Assembly (NCBI GenBank): GCA_039818825.1
Contig: JBCBTD010000003.1
Span: 1 to 64,000, forward strand
Source: JBCBTD01 sp039818825
GTDB taxonomy: Bacteria > Pseudomonadota > Alphaproteobacteria > Geminicoccales > Geminicoccaceae
Direction: 5' to 3'
Length of the DNA stretch: 64,000 nucleotides
This document shows, one piece after another, positions 53,435-61,899 of the stretch. A program made the translations under genes and the position numbers. Every line of letters starts with the position of its first letter. Position 1 is the first letter of the stretch. The notes beneath the pieces were generated by a model that saw nothing but the letters and a program-made list of their open reading frames with translations, searched no databases and had not been told where the DNA came from.

Positions 53435-55843
53435 ATGGGCTGGTTGCTGCGCTTGGTGCAGGTCGGATTCGCGCTGGTGTTCGTCGGCGTGCTCGTCGGC
53501 GTCGTCGGTCTTTGGGTGATGTTCCGGCACTATGACGAACGGCTGCCTGACTACACCCAGCTCGCCTCGTACGAGCCGGCCATCGCGACCCGCATCTATG
53601 CCGCTGATGGGCGGTTCCTTGCGGAGTACGCCCGCGAGCAACGGGTCTTCGTGCCGATCGCGGCGGTCCCCGACCGCGTGAAAAACGCATTCATCGCAGC
53701 CGAAGACCAAAACTTCCGGACCCATCCCGGGATCGACGCGATGGCGGTCGTCGCCGCCGCGGTCGACAACGTTCAACGCTACCGCGACAACAGGCGGCCG
53801 CGCGGTGCGTCCACGATCACCCAACAGGTCGCCAAGAACTTTTTCCTCACGAACGAAGTGAGCCTGGACCGCAAGATCGCCGAAGCGATCCTGGCAATGC
53901 GCATGGAACGTGCGTTCACCAAGGACCGCATCCTCGAGCTGTACCTCAACGAGATCTTCCTCGGCGCTCGCTCCTACGGCGTGGCGGCGGCGGCGTTGAA
54001 CTACTTCGACAAGTCGCTGGACGAACTGACCATCGGCGAGGCGGCGTTCCTTGCGGGACTGCCGCAGGCGCCGTCGGCGTTCAACCCGCGACGCAATCCG
54101 GAAGGTGCGCGAGCGCGGCGCGACTACGTGCTCGATCGGATGCTGGAAGACGGCTACGTCACCGCGGCCGAGGTCGAAGCTGCCAAAGCCGAGCCGATCG
54201 TCGTCACCGGCCGCGACCGCAGTCGCTACGCTCGGGGACCATACTTCGCCGAGGAAGTCCGGCGGCGGCTCGAAGGCGCGTTCGGCCGCGAGACGCTCTA
54301 CGAGGCCGGGCTGACCGTGCGCACCACGTTGGATCCGGAGCTGCAGGCGATCACCGACGAGGCGTTGCGCGACGGCCTGTTCGCGTTCGATCGGGCGAAC
54401 GGCTATCGCGGCCCCTTGGGCCAGATCGACCTGACGGCAGGCGAGTGGCAGGACCTCCTGGTCGCCGAGCGCAAGCCGATCGACCTCGGCGGCGAATGGC
54501 GCTTCGCCGTCGTCCTCGAGCAGCGCGACCGGGACGCCGTCCTCGGACTGGTGGACGGCCGCACGGTGATGCTGCGCGGCAGCGATTTGGCATGGGCCAG
54601 ACCCGTCGACGAGCGGGGGCGCCGCGGGCCGGCGCCGCGGCGTGCGGCCGACATCCTGGATGTCGGCGACATGATCATGGTCCACGAGGACGACGACGGA
54701 ACCATCGGTCTCCGCCAAGTGCCCAGGGTCAACGGCGCCATCGTGGCGCTCGACCCCAACACCGGCCGGGTCCTGGCGTTGTCGGGCGGCTTCAGCTTCA
54801 AGGCCAGCAGCTTCAACCGCGCGACCCAGGCGCTGCGGCAGCCGGGCTCGGCGTTCAAACCCTTCGTCTACCTGGCAGCCCTGGAGCACGGCTACACGCC
54901 GCAGACGATCGTCGACGACTCGCCGATCGCCCTCTCGCAGGGACCGGGCCTGCCGCTGTGGCGACCGCAGAACTATTCCGGCGAGTCCTACGGACCCAGC
55001 TCCCTTCGACTCGGGCTGGAGAAGTCGCGCAACCAGATGACGGTGCGGGTTGCCCACACGGTCGGCATGGAGAACGTCATGGCGACGGCCCAGACGTTCG
55101 GCATCGAGCGCGGTCTGACACCCTATCTCGCCGCGTCGCTCGGCTCCAACGAGGTCGACCTCCTGTCGTTGACCGCAGCCTACGCGACGTTCGCCAGCGG
55201 CGGCCGCAAGGTGACGCCGCACGTGATCGACCGCCTGCAGGACCGCTACGGCCGCACGGTCCAGACAAGCGACGGGCGCCGTTGCGACCACTGTGCGCTG
55301 CCCGGCTACGACGGCGGCCTGCCGCCGGTCCTGGCCGACGAGCGTGAGACCATCGCCGACCCGCGGCGCACCTACCAGATCACCTCGATGCTCCAGGGCG
55401 TGATCGAACGCGGGACCGGTCAGCGCGCCAAAGCACTCGGCCGGCCGCTGGCCGGCAAGACCGGAACCACCAACGACTCACGCGACACTTGGTTCATCGG
55501 CTTCAGCCCCGACCTCGTGGTCGGCGTTTTCGTCGGCTACGACCAGCCGCGCAGCCTCGGCCGCCGGGCCACCGGCTCCAGCGTCGCCTTGCCGATCTGG
55601 GTCGACGTCATGGGCCAGGCGCTGGAGGACGCGCCGATCCGTCCGTTCGCCGTCCCACCCGGCCTCCGCCTGGTGATCGTCCGCAGCGGCAGTTCCCGGA
55701 TCATGGAGGCGTTCGTCGCCGGTACCGAGCCGGGCTCCGGCTACGAGTTCGCCGGCAACTATCGTCCGCCGTCGAGCAGCTTGCAGTCGCCGACGGTGCG
55801 TCCGGGCGCTAGTGTCGGCGTTTCGTCGGGCGGGCTCTACTGA
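53435..55843 (+). CDS. mrcA: Penicillin-binding protein 1A (bifunctional peptidoglycan synthase)
   Basis: Class A PBP of 802 residues, anchored by one helix (VGFALVFVGVLVGVVGLWVMF). The glycosyltransferase domain shows AAEDQNFRTHPGID, RGASTITQQVAKN and LELYLNEIFLGARSYG. An OB-like insertion precedes the transpeptidase with catalytic Ser in GSAFKPFVY and the KTGTTNDSRDTWF motif. It polymerises and cross-links peptidoglycan. The ATG at 53435 has GGAAGGA upstream. Follows the amidase gene directly, a recurrent alphaproteobacterial order (rne, amidase, PBP1A, prfB). Confidence 0.96.
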   Translation: MGWLLRLVQVGFALVFVGVLVGVVGLWVMFRHYDERLPDYTQLASYEPAIATRIYAADGRFLAEYAREQRVFVPIAAVPDRVKNAFIAAEDQNFRTHPGIDAMAVVAAAVDNVQRYRDNRRPRGASTITQQVAKNFFLTNEVSLDRKIAEAILAMRMERAFTKDRILELYLNEIFLGARSYGVAAAALNYFDKSLDELTIGEAAFLAGLPQAPSAFNPRRNPEGARARRDYVLDRMLEDGYVTAAEVEAAKAEPIVVTGRDRSRYARGPYFAEEVRRRLEGAFGRETLYEAGLTVRTTLDPELQAITDEALRDGLFAFDRANGYRGPLGQIDLTAGEWQDLLVAERKPIDLGGEWRFAVVLEQRDRDAVLGLVDGRTVMLRGSDLAWARPVDERGRRGPAPRRAADILDVGDMIMVHEDDDGTIGLRQVPRVNGAIVALDPNTGRVLALSGGFSFKASSFNRATQALRQPGSAFKPFVYLAALEHGYTPQTIVDDSPIALSQGPGLPLWRPQNYSGESYGPSSLRLGLEKSRNQMTVRVAHTVGMENVMATAQTFGIERGLTPYLAASLGSNEVDLLSLTAAYATFASGGRKVTPHVIDRLQDRYGRTVQTSDGRRCDHCALPGYDGGLPPVLADERETIADPRRTYQITSMLQGVIERGTGQRAKALGRPLAGKTGTTNDSRDTWFIGFSPDLVVGVFVGYDQPRSLGRRATGSSVALPIWVDVMGQALEDAPIRPFAVPPGLRLVIVRSGSSRIMEAFVAGTEPGSGYEFAGNYRPPSSSLQSPTVRPGASVGVSSGGLY

Positions 55844-55866
55844 CCGCACCCGACGGCATCGAGTAA

Positions 55867-55900
55867 CGGGCCGCGGCAGGGGTCGTGGCCCGCCCTTTCT
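55867..55900 (+). terminator. Probable terminator between PBP1A and prfB
   Basis: CGGGCC (55867-55872) pairs with GGCCCG (55887-55892), with further CG pairs inside, followed by CCCTTTCT. It lies between the PBP1A stop and the prfB ribosome site, so it ends the upstream operon or attenuates prfB. Confidence 0.6.
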
Positions 55901-55913
55901 GGAGGTCTTGACG

Positions 55914-57027
55914 ATGGGTGCCGAGTTCGACACCAAGGTGGGTGACGTTCGCCAAGCGGCGGACCTGCTACGGAGGCGTCTTTGACTGGGACGAAGCCCT
56001 TCGCCGTCTGGACGAGCTGAACGCGCTCACCGAAGACCCGGACCTCTGGACCGACGCGAACCGTGCCCAGACACTCATGCGCGAGCGCCAAGGCCTGAGC
56101 AGCGCCATCGAGCGCCAGCGCGATCTGGAACGCACCCTGGAGGACACGGTCGAGCTGGCCGAGCTGGCGGAAGCCGAGGGCGATGCCGGCACCTTGGCCG
56201 AAGCCACGGCCGACCTCGATCGGCTCGCCGAAACGGTCCGCCGCCTGCAACTGGAAAGCCTGCTCTCGGGCGAAGCCGACAAGCTCGATTGCTTCCTTGA
56301 GATCAACGCCGGCGCCGGCGGCACCGAGAGCCAGGATTGGGCGGAGATGCTCTTGCGCATGTACACGCGCTGGGCCGAAGCCAAGGGCTACAAGCCCGAG
56401 TGGATCGAGGAGACGGCCGGTGAAGAAGCCGGTCTCAAGTCGGTCACGCTGAAGCTCTCCGGGCCGAACGCCTATGGCTGGTTGAAGACCGAGAACGGTG
56501 TCCATCGCCTCGTGCGCATCTCGCCTTTCGACAGCCAGGCCAGACGGCAGACGAGCTTCGCCAGCGTCTACGTCTCACCGGTCATCGACGACAGCATCCA
56601 AGTCGAGATCGAAGAGAAGGACCTGCGGATCGACACCTATCGGGCGTCGGGCGCAGGCGGCCAGCACGTCAACCGCACCGACAGCGCCGTGCGGATCACC
56701 CACAACCCCACCGGCGTGGTCGCGCAGTGCCAGAACGACCGTTCGCAGCACCGCAACCGGGCCCAAGCCATGGACATGTTGCGGGCCAAGCTCTACGAGC
56801 TGGAGCTGCAAAAACGGCGCGAATCGGCCGCCGCGGAAGAAGCCACCAAGACCGACATCGGTTGGGGCCACCAAATCCGCTCCTACGTGCTGCACCCCTA
56901 CAAGATGGTGAAGGACCTCCGCACCGGCGTGGAGACGGGAAACCCGCAAGCCGTGCTCGACGGCGACCTCGACACGTTCCTGGAGGCGTCGCTCGCGCAA
57001 GGCGTCGGCGAGGCGGCCGAGAGCTGA
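55914..57027 (+). CDS. prfB: Peptide chain release factor 2 with programmed +1 frameshift
   Basis: RF2 of about 370 residues, releasing peptides at UGA and UAA. Translation begins at ATG 55914 (MGAEFDTKVGDVRQAADLLRRR) and meets an in-frame TGA at 55983 within CTT-TGA-C. Skipping one base (T55983) continues as DWDEALRRLDELNALTED. A GGAGG box (55972-55976) three bases before the CTT is the internal Shine-Dalgarno-like stimulator. The classical elements are therefore complete. Downstream SPF (RISPFDSQ) and GGQ (GAGGQHVN) motifs are intact. RF2 levels are autoregulated by this shift: low RF2 favours frameshifting. Confidence 0.97.
55972..55986 (+). promoter_or_regulatory. RF2 +1 frameshift site
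   Basis: GGAGG, three bases, then CTT-TGA-C: slippery Leu codon, stop and following C. Matches the well-known bacterial prfB recoding signal in order and spacing. Confidence 0.93.
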
Positions 57028-57352
57028 AGCGAGCGACCGTGTGGGCGGAGACGTACGGAGCATTGAGGCCCGGCAAGGCACCCGGTCCAGGCTTCTAGAC
57101 CGAGTTCGGCTTGGGGCGCGCGGCGCGCGGCACGGAGCCAAGGGCCGTTTAGCCCTTTGCGGACCTGGGCGACCCGCGCAGCGAGCGTTCGTGCTGAGCC
57201 CAGACTACCGATTTCAACGTATGAGCTGGACGTTGGCTGCTAGTGCACTGACGCAAACGGATCGTTCAGGTCCATTTGCGCCACTGCACGAGATTTCCTG
57301 GGAGCATGCAGCTTGGTGGCCCGTTCGGATGTGACCCATGCGAACGCGCCGC
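57028..57352. other. Non-coding stretch between prfB and the IS element
   Basis: 325 bp with no supported gene. A 6-bp AAGGGC/GCCCTT hairpin with loop CGTTTA (57140-57157) could be the prfB terminator but has only a short T run. Composition shifts to lower GC after about 57200, towards the IS. It may be remnant sequence at the island edge. Confidence 0.5.
57140..57159 (+). terminator. Possible weak terminator downstream of prfB
   Basis: AAGGGC (57140-57145) and GCCCTT (57152-57157) with a 6-nt loop, followed by only one further T. It lies 112 nt after the prfB stop. Confidence 0.3.
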
Positions 57353-57385
57353 TGTAGCGATCCACGGATTTGAGACAGCGCACTT
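57353..57385. repeat. IS terminal inverted repeat, orfB side
   Basis: Begins TGTAGCGATCC and includes ACGG and TGAGACAGCGCACTT (57371-57385). Relative to the other end it has two gaps of about 8 and 2 bases. Confidence 0.75.
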
Positions 57386-57388
57386 GCA

Positions 57389-58275
57389 TCATGCCGCCGT
57401 CGCGAGGGCGGTCTGTTCGGCGCGCACCTGGGCTGGCGTGCGATAGTCGTGGCGCTGCAGGATCCAGCCTTCGTTGTAGGCGTTCTTGAAGGCGTGGAGG
57501 GCGTGGCGCAGCTCCTCGACGGTGTCGAAGCGCCGGAGCCAGAGGAGATTCTCCTTGAGGACTCTGATGAAGCGCTCGACGCAGCCGTTGCCCTCAGGCT
57601 CGCGCACGAAGGCGGGTGAGCTCTCGAGGCCGAGGAAGGCGAGCTCGGCCTGGAAGTCGTCGGCGACGAACTGCGAGCCGTGGTCGTGGCGCAGCCTGGT
57701 GCCGGCGGCGATGTCATCGCCGAAGCCCCCGAAGCTGTGGCGCACGGCCTGGCGCAGCGGCTCCAGCGCCTCGAAGCGTGTGGCGCGCCGGGCGGCATGG
57801 ACGCCCAGACACTCGCCGGAGCAGTGATCGACGAGGACGAAGACCGCGGCTTGGCCCTCGCCGGTCGGCGTCGAGGTGAGATCGGTGCCCCACATCTCGT
57901 CGACCCGCTCGGTGCGGATGGTGCCGTCGTGGCCGCGCGGCCCGCGCGGCCGGCCGACGCGATGCGGCGCTTGCAGCCCGTGCTCGCGGGTCAGGCGCAG
58001 GACGCGGCGCTTCGAGGTGCGGATGCCGGCGAAGCGCAGGCGCGCCCAGATCTTGCGATAACCTTCGCCGTGGAAGGCGCTCTCGGCGAGGAGCGCGCGG
58101 ATGGCCGCGACGAGCTCGGCGTCGGGCATCGGCCCGATCGGCCCTGGCCGCGATCTCGCCTTTCCACCGCTGGCCGGCGCCGGCGGTAGACGGTGGCACG
58201 GACGACGCTCCAGACGCGGCAGACCTGCGCCAGGCCATACGGACGGCCGGTGGAGGGCGAGACGGCGACGCTCAT
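57389..58275 (-). pseudogene. IS3-family transposase OrfB, frameshifted
   Basis: DDE integrase-type transposase subunit. It starts at ATG 58275 (MSVAVSPSTGRPYGLAQVCRVW) and reads HTH-like VCRVWSVVRATVYRRRRP, then needs a -1 change near 58171 to continue as SGGKARSRPGPIGPMPDAEL in the frame that holds the catalytic core. The core is intact: Asp in MWGTDLTSTPTGEG, Asp in RHDHGSQFVADDF and Glu in EGNGCVERFIRVLKENLLW. One missing base, real or from sequencing, explains it. The ATG overlaps the orfA stop (ATGA), so coupling, not the usual -1 slip, joins the two frames. Confidence 0.85.
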
Positions 58276-58655
58276 CGCCTCGACCTCCACCGGGCCAAAG
58301 GGCGGCCGCCCTCCAGCTTCGCGATCTTCGCCTCGAGCAGTTCGTTGGCCATCGTCAGGTCGCCGACCTTGCCCTTCAGTCTGCCGATCTCGGCGTCACG
58401 GTCGTCGGCAAGCCGCGTCTTCAGCGACGCCTCGCCGGCGGCGAAGAAGGCATCGCGCCAGACGCTCAGCTCCGCCGCCGTCACGCCGAGTTCGCGCGAT
58501 ACCACTTCGATCGGCTCGCCCTTCAACAGCCGCAGCACGGCGCCCTGCTTGCGCTTCGCCGACATCCGTCGCCGCGGCTCCGGAACCGGCGCGTCTCCGC
58601 CAGCGTGATGGCCGCGCTGCGACGCGCCGGTCCCGTCCTCCGTATCGTCCGTCAT
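58272..58655 (-). CDS. IS3-family transposase OrfA
   Basis: HTH protein of 127 residues from ATG 58655, which has GGGAG upstream; a TTG at 58685 would add ten. The HTH is in RRRMSAKRKQGAVLRLLKGEPIEVVSRELGVTAAELSVWRDAFF, followed by a leucine-zipper-like coiled coil (DAEIGRLKGKVGDLTMANELLEAKIAKLEG). It supplies end recognition for transposition and overlaps OrfB by 4 nt. Confidence 0.88.
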   Translation of the reverse strand: MTDDTEDGTGASQRGHHAGGDAPVPEPRRRMSAKRKQGAVLRLLKGEPIEVVSRELGVTAAELSVWRDAFFAAGEASLKTRLADDRDAEIGRLKGKVGDLTMANELLEAKIAKLEGGRPLARWRSRR

Positions 58656-58688
58656 CGCGATCTCCCAGCTCCCCTTCTTCGACAACGG

Positions 58689-58731
58689 AACTGCGATGTC
58701 TCAGGCAACCGTAGACCGGGGGACCGCTGCA
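58689..58731. repeat. IS terminal inverted repeat, orfA side
   Basis: On the minus strand TGCAGCGGTCC runs inward from 58731, followed by ACGG and TGAGACATCGCAGTT (to 58689), the counterpart of the other end. The AraC stop codon (58732-58734) begins at the very next base. Confidence 0.75.
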
Positions 58732-59634
58732 CTAGGGCCTCACGGCGATTGCGTCTTGGGAAGTGGAAATGGCGTCACTTGAATCCCTACTAGGGGGCAA
58801 ACCGAACTTCCTGCTGTAATCGCGGCTGAAATGCGTTGGGCTATCGTAGCCCACGGCGTAAGCGGCCTTGGAAACCGTATGGTCTCTGTCCACCAGCAAT
58901 GCGCGCGCCTCGATCAAGCGAAGGTCCTTCTGATACTGCAGCGGTGTGGTACCCGTGACCGACTTGAAGTGCTCGTGAAACGACGACGCACTCATGCCCA
59001 CGGATTTCGCCAGGTCCGGGACGTTTAGCGGAGACCGGAACGCGGCGCGCACCTTTTCGATGGCCCTTGCGATCCGGCTGGCGTGGCTGTCTGCGACAAG
59101 CCGATGTCGCAGCATCCTTCCAATCCGCGAGAGCAGAAGGCGGTAGTGAATCTCGCGCAAGGTAGAGGACCCGAGAACCTTTGCGTCCAAAGGGCTGTCC
59201 ATCAACTCGAAGTACCTGACCAGCGGCGCAAGCCAGGCCGGATCGGCCGGCCCGGAGGAAAGGGGCCGGGCGTCGGCGTCGGACGTGGGAGCATCGGCTA
59301 CTTGTTCACAGAGGCCTCGAAGCAGTCCCAGATCGAGCGACAGGATCACCGCGAGATACGGTTCCTGGACACTAGCCTCGGTGATCCGGGAAACCACGGG
59401 CAGGTCGTGGCTGACAAGCAGGGCATCACCCGGCTGGAGTTCCACGTGTTGGTCGCCGATGGACGTCACTTTGCTGCCTTGGAGGATCAGGCACATGACG
59501 GGTTCGTAAACCACGGCCTCGATATCGCTGATGGCGTCCCTGCGGTAAATGGACAGGCCAGGTAAATCCTGAACTTTTTTTGCGTTTTCATTGCTGTAGC
59601 GGATGGACAGGTCAATGAGGTTCAAGAGGTCCAT
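58732..59634 (-). CDS. AraC-family transcriptional regulator
   Basis: Regulator of 300 residues. The N-terminal AraC_N cupin-like sensor (CLILQGSKVTSIGDQHVELQPGDALLVSHDLP) is followed by a linker and the two C-terminal HTH units (VPDLAKSVGMSASSFHEHFKSVTG and VSKAAYAVGYDSPTHFSRDYSRKFG). The ATG at 59634 has GGGAGAAACAC before it and is preferred over 59673. The TAG stop abuts the IS end exactly, so the last few residues may derive from the insertion. Codon use and GC are lower than in flanking genes. Divergent from the SDR gene it probably controls. Confidence 0.93.
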   Translation of the reverse strand: MDLLNLIDLSIRYSNENAKKVQDLPGLSIYRRDAISDIEAVVYEPVMCLILQGSKVTSIGDQHVELQPGDALLVSHDLPVVSRITEASVQEPYLAVILSLDLGLLRGLCEQVADAPTSDADARPLSSGPADPAWLAPLVRYFELMDSPLDAKVLGSSTLREIHYRLLLSRIGRMLRHRLVADSHASRIARAIEKVRAAFRSPLNVPDLAKSVGMSASSFHEHFKSVTGTTPLQYQKDLRLIEARALLVDRDHTVSKAAYAVGYDSPTHFSRDYSRKFGLPPSRDSSDAISTSQDAIAVRP

Positions 59635-59703
59635 GTGTTTCTCCCTGGGTGCAATCTCTATCAGAGTTTTCATGCCCGCATAGCAAATCGTTCTCTGATT
59701 CGT

Positions 59704-59736
59704 AGGAACTGGCAGATCTTGCGGAGGAACTGGCAG
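59704..59736. promoter_or_regulatory. Tandem direct repeat, likely AraC-type operator
   Basis: AGGAACTGGCAG occurs at 59704-59715 and again, identically, at 59725-59736. Centres are 21 bp apart, two helical turns, as in AraC I1/I2 half-sites. The downstream copy lies where the -35 region of the SDR promoter would be (a -10-like TATCGG is at 59758). The divergent AraC gene is the obvious binding partner. Confidence 0.65.
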
Positions 59737-59791
59737 GCACGGAGTGGCGTTCCCGGCTATCGGTATCTTCGACAGCCAAGGAGGGCGTCCT

Positions 59792-60697
59792 ATGTCGTCA
59801 ATTCAAACCCAGTTCCTCGACCTCACGGCGCATCACGGCAGATATGGAGCGATCGACCCGCAGTCGGCGCTTAAGCAAAGCGCGTCGGACAAGGTCATCT
59901 TCATCGCCGGGGCGTCCCGGGGGATCGGCGAGGCCACCGCCGTTGCCTTTGCCGAGGCCGGCGCCCGGGCGATCCATCTGATAGCAAGATCAGAGGACGC
60001 ACTCGAGGAGACGCGAGCCCTGGTCAGGCAGGCCAACCACGAAACGCAGTGCGCCTATTCGGTATGCGACGTCACCAGCGCGATGCAGGTCGAGGCCGCG
60101 GCCGCTGACTGCGTGGCGAGGTTCGGCGGCATCGATGTGGCCGATGCGAATGCCGGTTGCCTAGGCCCGTGGGTCAAAATCGGCGAGGCCGACCCGGCGG
60201 GCTGGTGGCGAAACTGGGAAGTGAACGTACAGGGCACCTATCACGTGATCCGCTTCACGCTGCCCCATCTCATCCAAAGCGCGAAGACCCGAGCGGCCGA
60301 AGGAAGAAGCGGCGGCCATCTCATCCTGCTTTCGTCGATCGGCGCGCAGCTCCTGATGCCGGGGGCTTCCGACTACCAAACCTCGAAACACGCCATCAAC
60401 CGTCTCTGCGAGTTCGTCCAAGTCGATCACGACGACGACGACATCAAGTGCTTTGCCGTACATCCCGGAGGCGTTGCGACCGAACTTGGGCGGAACATGC
60501 CCGAAGACCTGCATGAGTACCTCATCGACGACCCGGATCTGGCGGCCAGTTTCTCCGTTTGGCTCTGCTCCGGCAAGGCGGACTGGGCCAAGGGCCGGTA
60601 TCTGAGCGCCAATTGGGATGTCGGGGAACTCACCGCACTCAAAGACGAAATTCTGCGGGACGATTTGTTGGTGAACCGACTGCGCGCGAAGTCGTGA
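59792..60697 (+). CDS. Short-chain dehydrogenase/reductase next to AraC regulator
   Basis: SDR of 301 residues. The Rossmann glycine loop is IAGASRGIGEAT; the usual NNAG is NAG (ADANAGCLG); the catalytic Ser and Tyr-Lys are LLSSIGAQ and YQTSK. An N-terminal extension of about 30 residues and an acidic HDDDD stretch are unusual. The ATG at 59792 has AAGGAGGGCG upstream. Composition matches the AraC gene and differs from the rest of the window, suggesting both were acquired together. Substrate unknown. Confidence 0.9.
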   Translation: MSSIQTQFLDLTAHHGRYGAIDPQSALKQSASDKVIFIAGASRGIGEATAVAFAEAGARAIHLIARSEDALEETRALVRQANHETQCAYSVCDVTSAMQVEAAAADCVARFGGIDVADANAGCLGPWVKIGEADPAGWWRNWEVNVQGTYHVIRFTLPHLIQSAKTRAAEGRSGGHLILLSSIGAQLLMPGASDYQTSKHAINRLCEFVQVDHDDDDIKCFAVHPGGVATELGRNMPEDLHEYLIDDPDLAASFSVWLCSGKADWAKGRYLSANWDVGELTALKDEILRDDLLVNRLRAKS

Positions 60698-61165
60698 CGC
60701 CTCGAGCAGTGCGTACCCGGGGGGCGGCATGGTGGCGGTTGCAAAACGGCTTTGCCGTATTGCCCAAGAGCCTCGATCCCGTCATATGCGCCAAGATGTT
60801 GACCTTGCCGGGTTCGACGTCGAGGAGGCCGGCATGGCATCGGTGAAACCCGTCGACGTTGGCGATGGTGTTGCCCGGGCATCGGGTGATCCGAGCTTGG
60901 TTGACCGAAGAAGTCGATCCGAACAGTGGCGTCGGCTCCGACGGTCAGAGCCGACGTCCAGTAAGCCGGCACCAGAGGCAGCTTCCTCCGCGTAGCAGCC
61001 GTCACGGCGATTTGCGCTGACGTCGGCTCCCCGTCCGAAGCCGAAGCGAACCACGTGGCCAACCACCCGCTCTCCGACGGGTTGCCACGTTGCGCGCTCG
61101 CGTCGAGCAGGTAGACTCATGTCGACGGGTTCGCATCACGACGGGCCGCACGGGCGGAGAGGACG
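60698..61165. other. Gene-poor region at the right edge of the accessory island
   Basis: 468 bp between two SDR genes. Several short frames exist on both strands, but none has a ribosome site, family resemblance or sensible composition. No repeat, RNA or terminator with a T tract was seen. It may be degraded sequence at the junction with the native chromosome. Confidence 0.55.
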
Positions 61166-61891
61166 ATGCAGACGGTCTTCATCACCGGCGCCAGCCGCGG
61201 CATCGGCCACGCTACCGCCAAGTACTTCGTGTCCCACGGTTGGCGGGCCATCACCTGTTCGCGTGACGAGGTGCCCGAGGGCTGCCCGCGCAACGAGGTG
61301 CACCAGCACATCACCGCCGACCTCCGCAAGCGCGAGAATCTCGGTTTCGCCGCTGCGGAACTCAATCGCATCCTCGACGGCGAGCCGCTGCACGCGCTGG
61401 TCAACAATGCCGGCTACTCGCCCAAGGGCGACGACGGCGCACGACTCGGCTGCCTGGATGGTGATCTTGGCGTTTGGGACGACGTCTTCGCCATCAACTT
61501 CTTCGCCGCCGTCTATTTCTCGCGGGCACTGGCCAAGAGCCTGGAGCGCGGCGAAGGTGCGATCATCAACATCACGTCGATCGCCGGCAATCGCGTCCAT
61601 CCCTTTGCCGGTTCAGCCTACAGCACCTCCAAGGCGGCGCTCTTCGCCCTCACCCGCGAACTGGCCGCCGACCTCGCGTTCATGGGGATCCGGGTGAACG
61701 CGGTGTGCCCGGGCGAGATCAACACGGCGATCCTCTCCCCCGGCACCGAAAAGCTGGTCGAGCGCATCCCCTTGAAGCGACTCGGCTCGCCGGAAGAGGT
61801 GGCCGCGGTGATTCACTACCTTTGCAGCCCGCAAAGCTCTTACATCACCGGCGCCGAAATCCCGGTCAACGGCGGCCAGGACGTCTACTGA
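61166..61891 (+). CDS. Short-chain dehydrogenase/reductase (classical)
   Basis: Classical SDR of 241 residues: TGASRGIGHA cofactor loop, NNAGYS, Ser in NITSIAG, Tyr-Lys in YSTSKAA, and the PGEINTAILSPG loop, ending SYITGAEIPVNGGQDVY. Close in form to glucose/3-oxoacyl-ACP-type reductases, but the substrate cannot be named. The ATG at 61166 has GGAGAGGACG upstream. GC is back to the window norm, so it is likely native. Convergent with the DUF547 gene, 8 bp apart. Confidence 0.92.
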   Translation: MQTVFITGASRGIGHATAKYFVSHGWRAITCSRDEVPEGCPRNEVHQHITADLRKRENLGFAAAELNRILDGEPLHALVNNAGYSPKGDDGARLGCLDGDLGVWDDVFAINFFAAVYFSRALAKSLERGEGAIINITSIAGNRVHPFAGSAYSTSKAALFALTRELAADLAFMGIRVNAVCPGEINTAILSPGTEKLVERIPLKRLGSPEEVAAVIHYLCSPQSSYITGAEIPVNGGQDVY

Positions 61892-61899
61892 CAAAGGCG

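Larger units (their letters stand above)
57353..58731 (-). mobile_element. IS3-family insertion sequence (orfA/orfB), about 1.38 kb
   Basis: The element carries orfA and orfB of an IS3-type transposase, both on the minus strand, flanked by imperfect inverted repeats. The ends read TGTAGCGATCC inward from 57353 and TGCAGCGGTCC inward from 58731; further in, both share ACGG and TGAGACAnCGCAnTT. No matching 3-4 bp target duplication is seen outside (left ...CGC, right CTA...), so it is either old or rearranged. orfB has a frameshift, so the copy is probably inactive on its own. Confidence 0.85.

Noticed and set aside
53297..55291. Minus-strand 664-codon frame opposite PBP1A
   Set aside because: No family resemblance; PBP1A catalytic motifs are intact on the plus strand.
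57345..58740. Target-site duplication for the IS element
   Set aside because: Bases flanking the proposed ends (CGC and CTA) do not match over 3-4 bp.
60782..61120. Minus-strand 112-codon frame in the island-edge gap
   Set aside because: Ser/Arg/Thr/Pro-rich with no motif or ribosome site; likely random.
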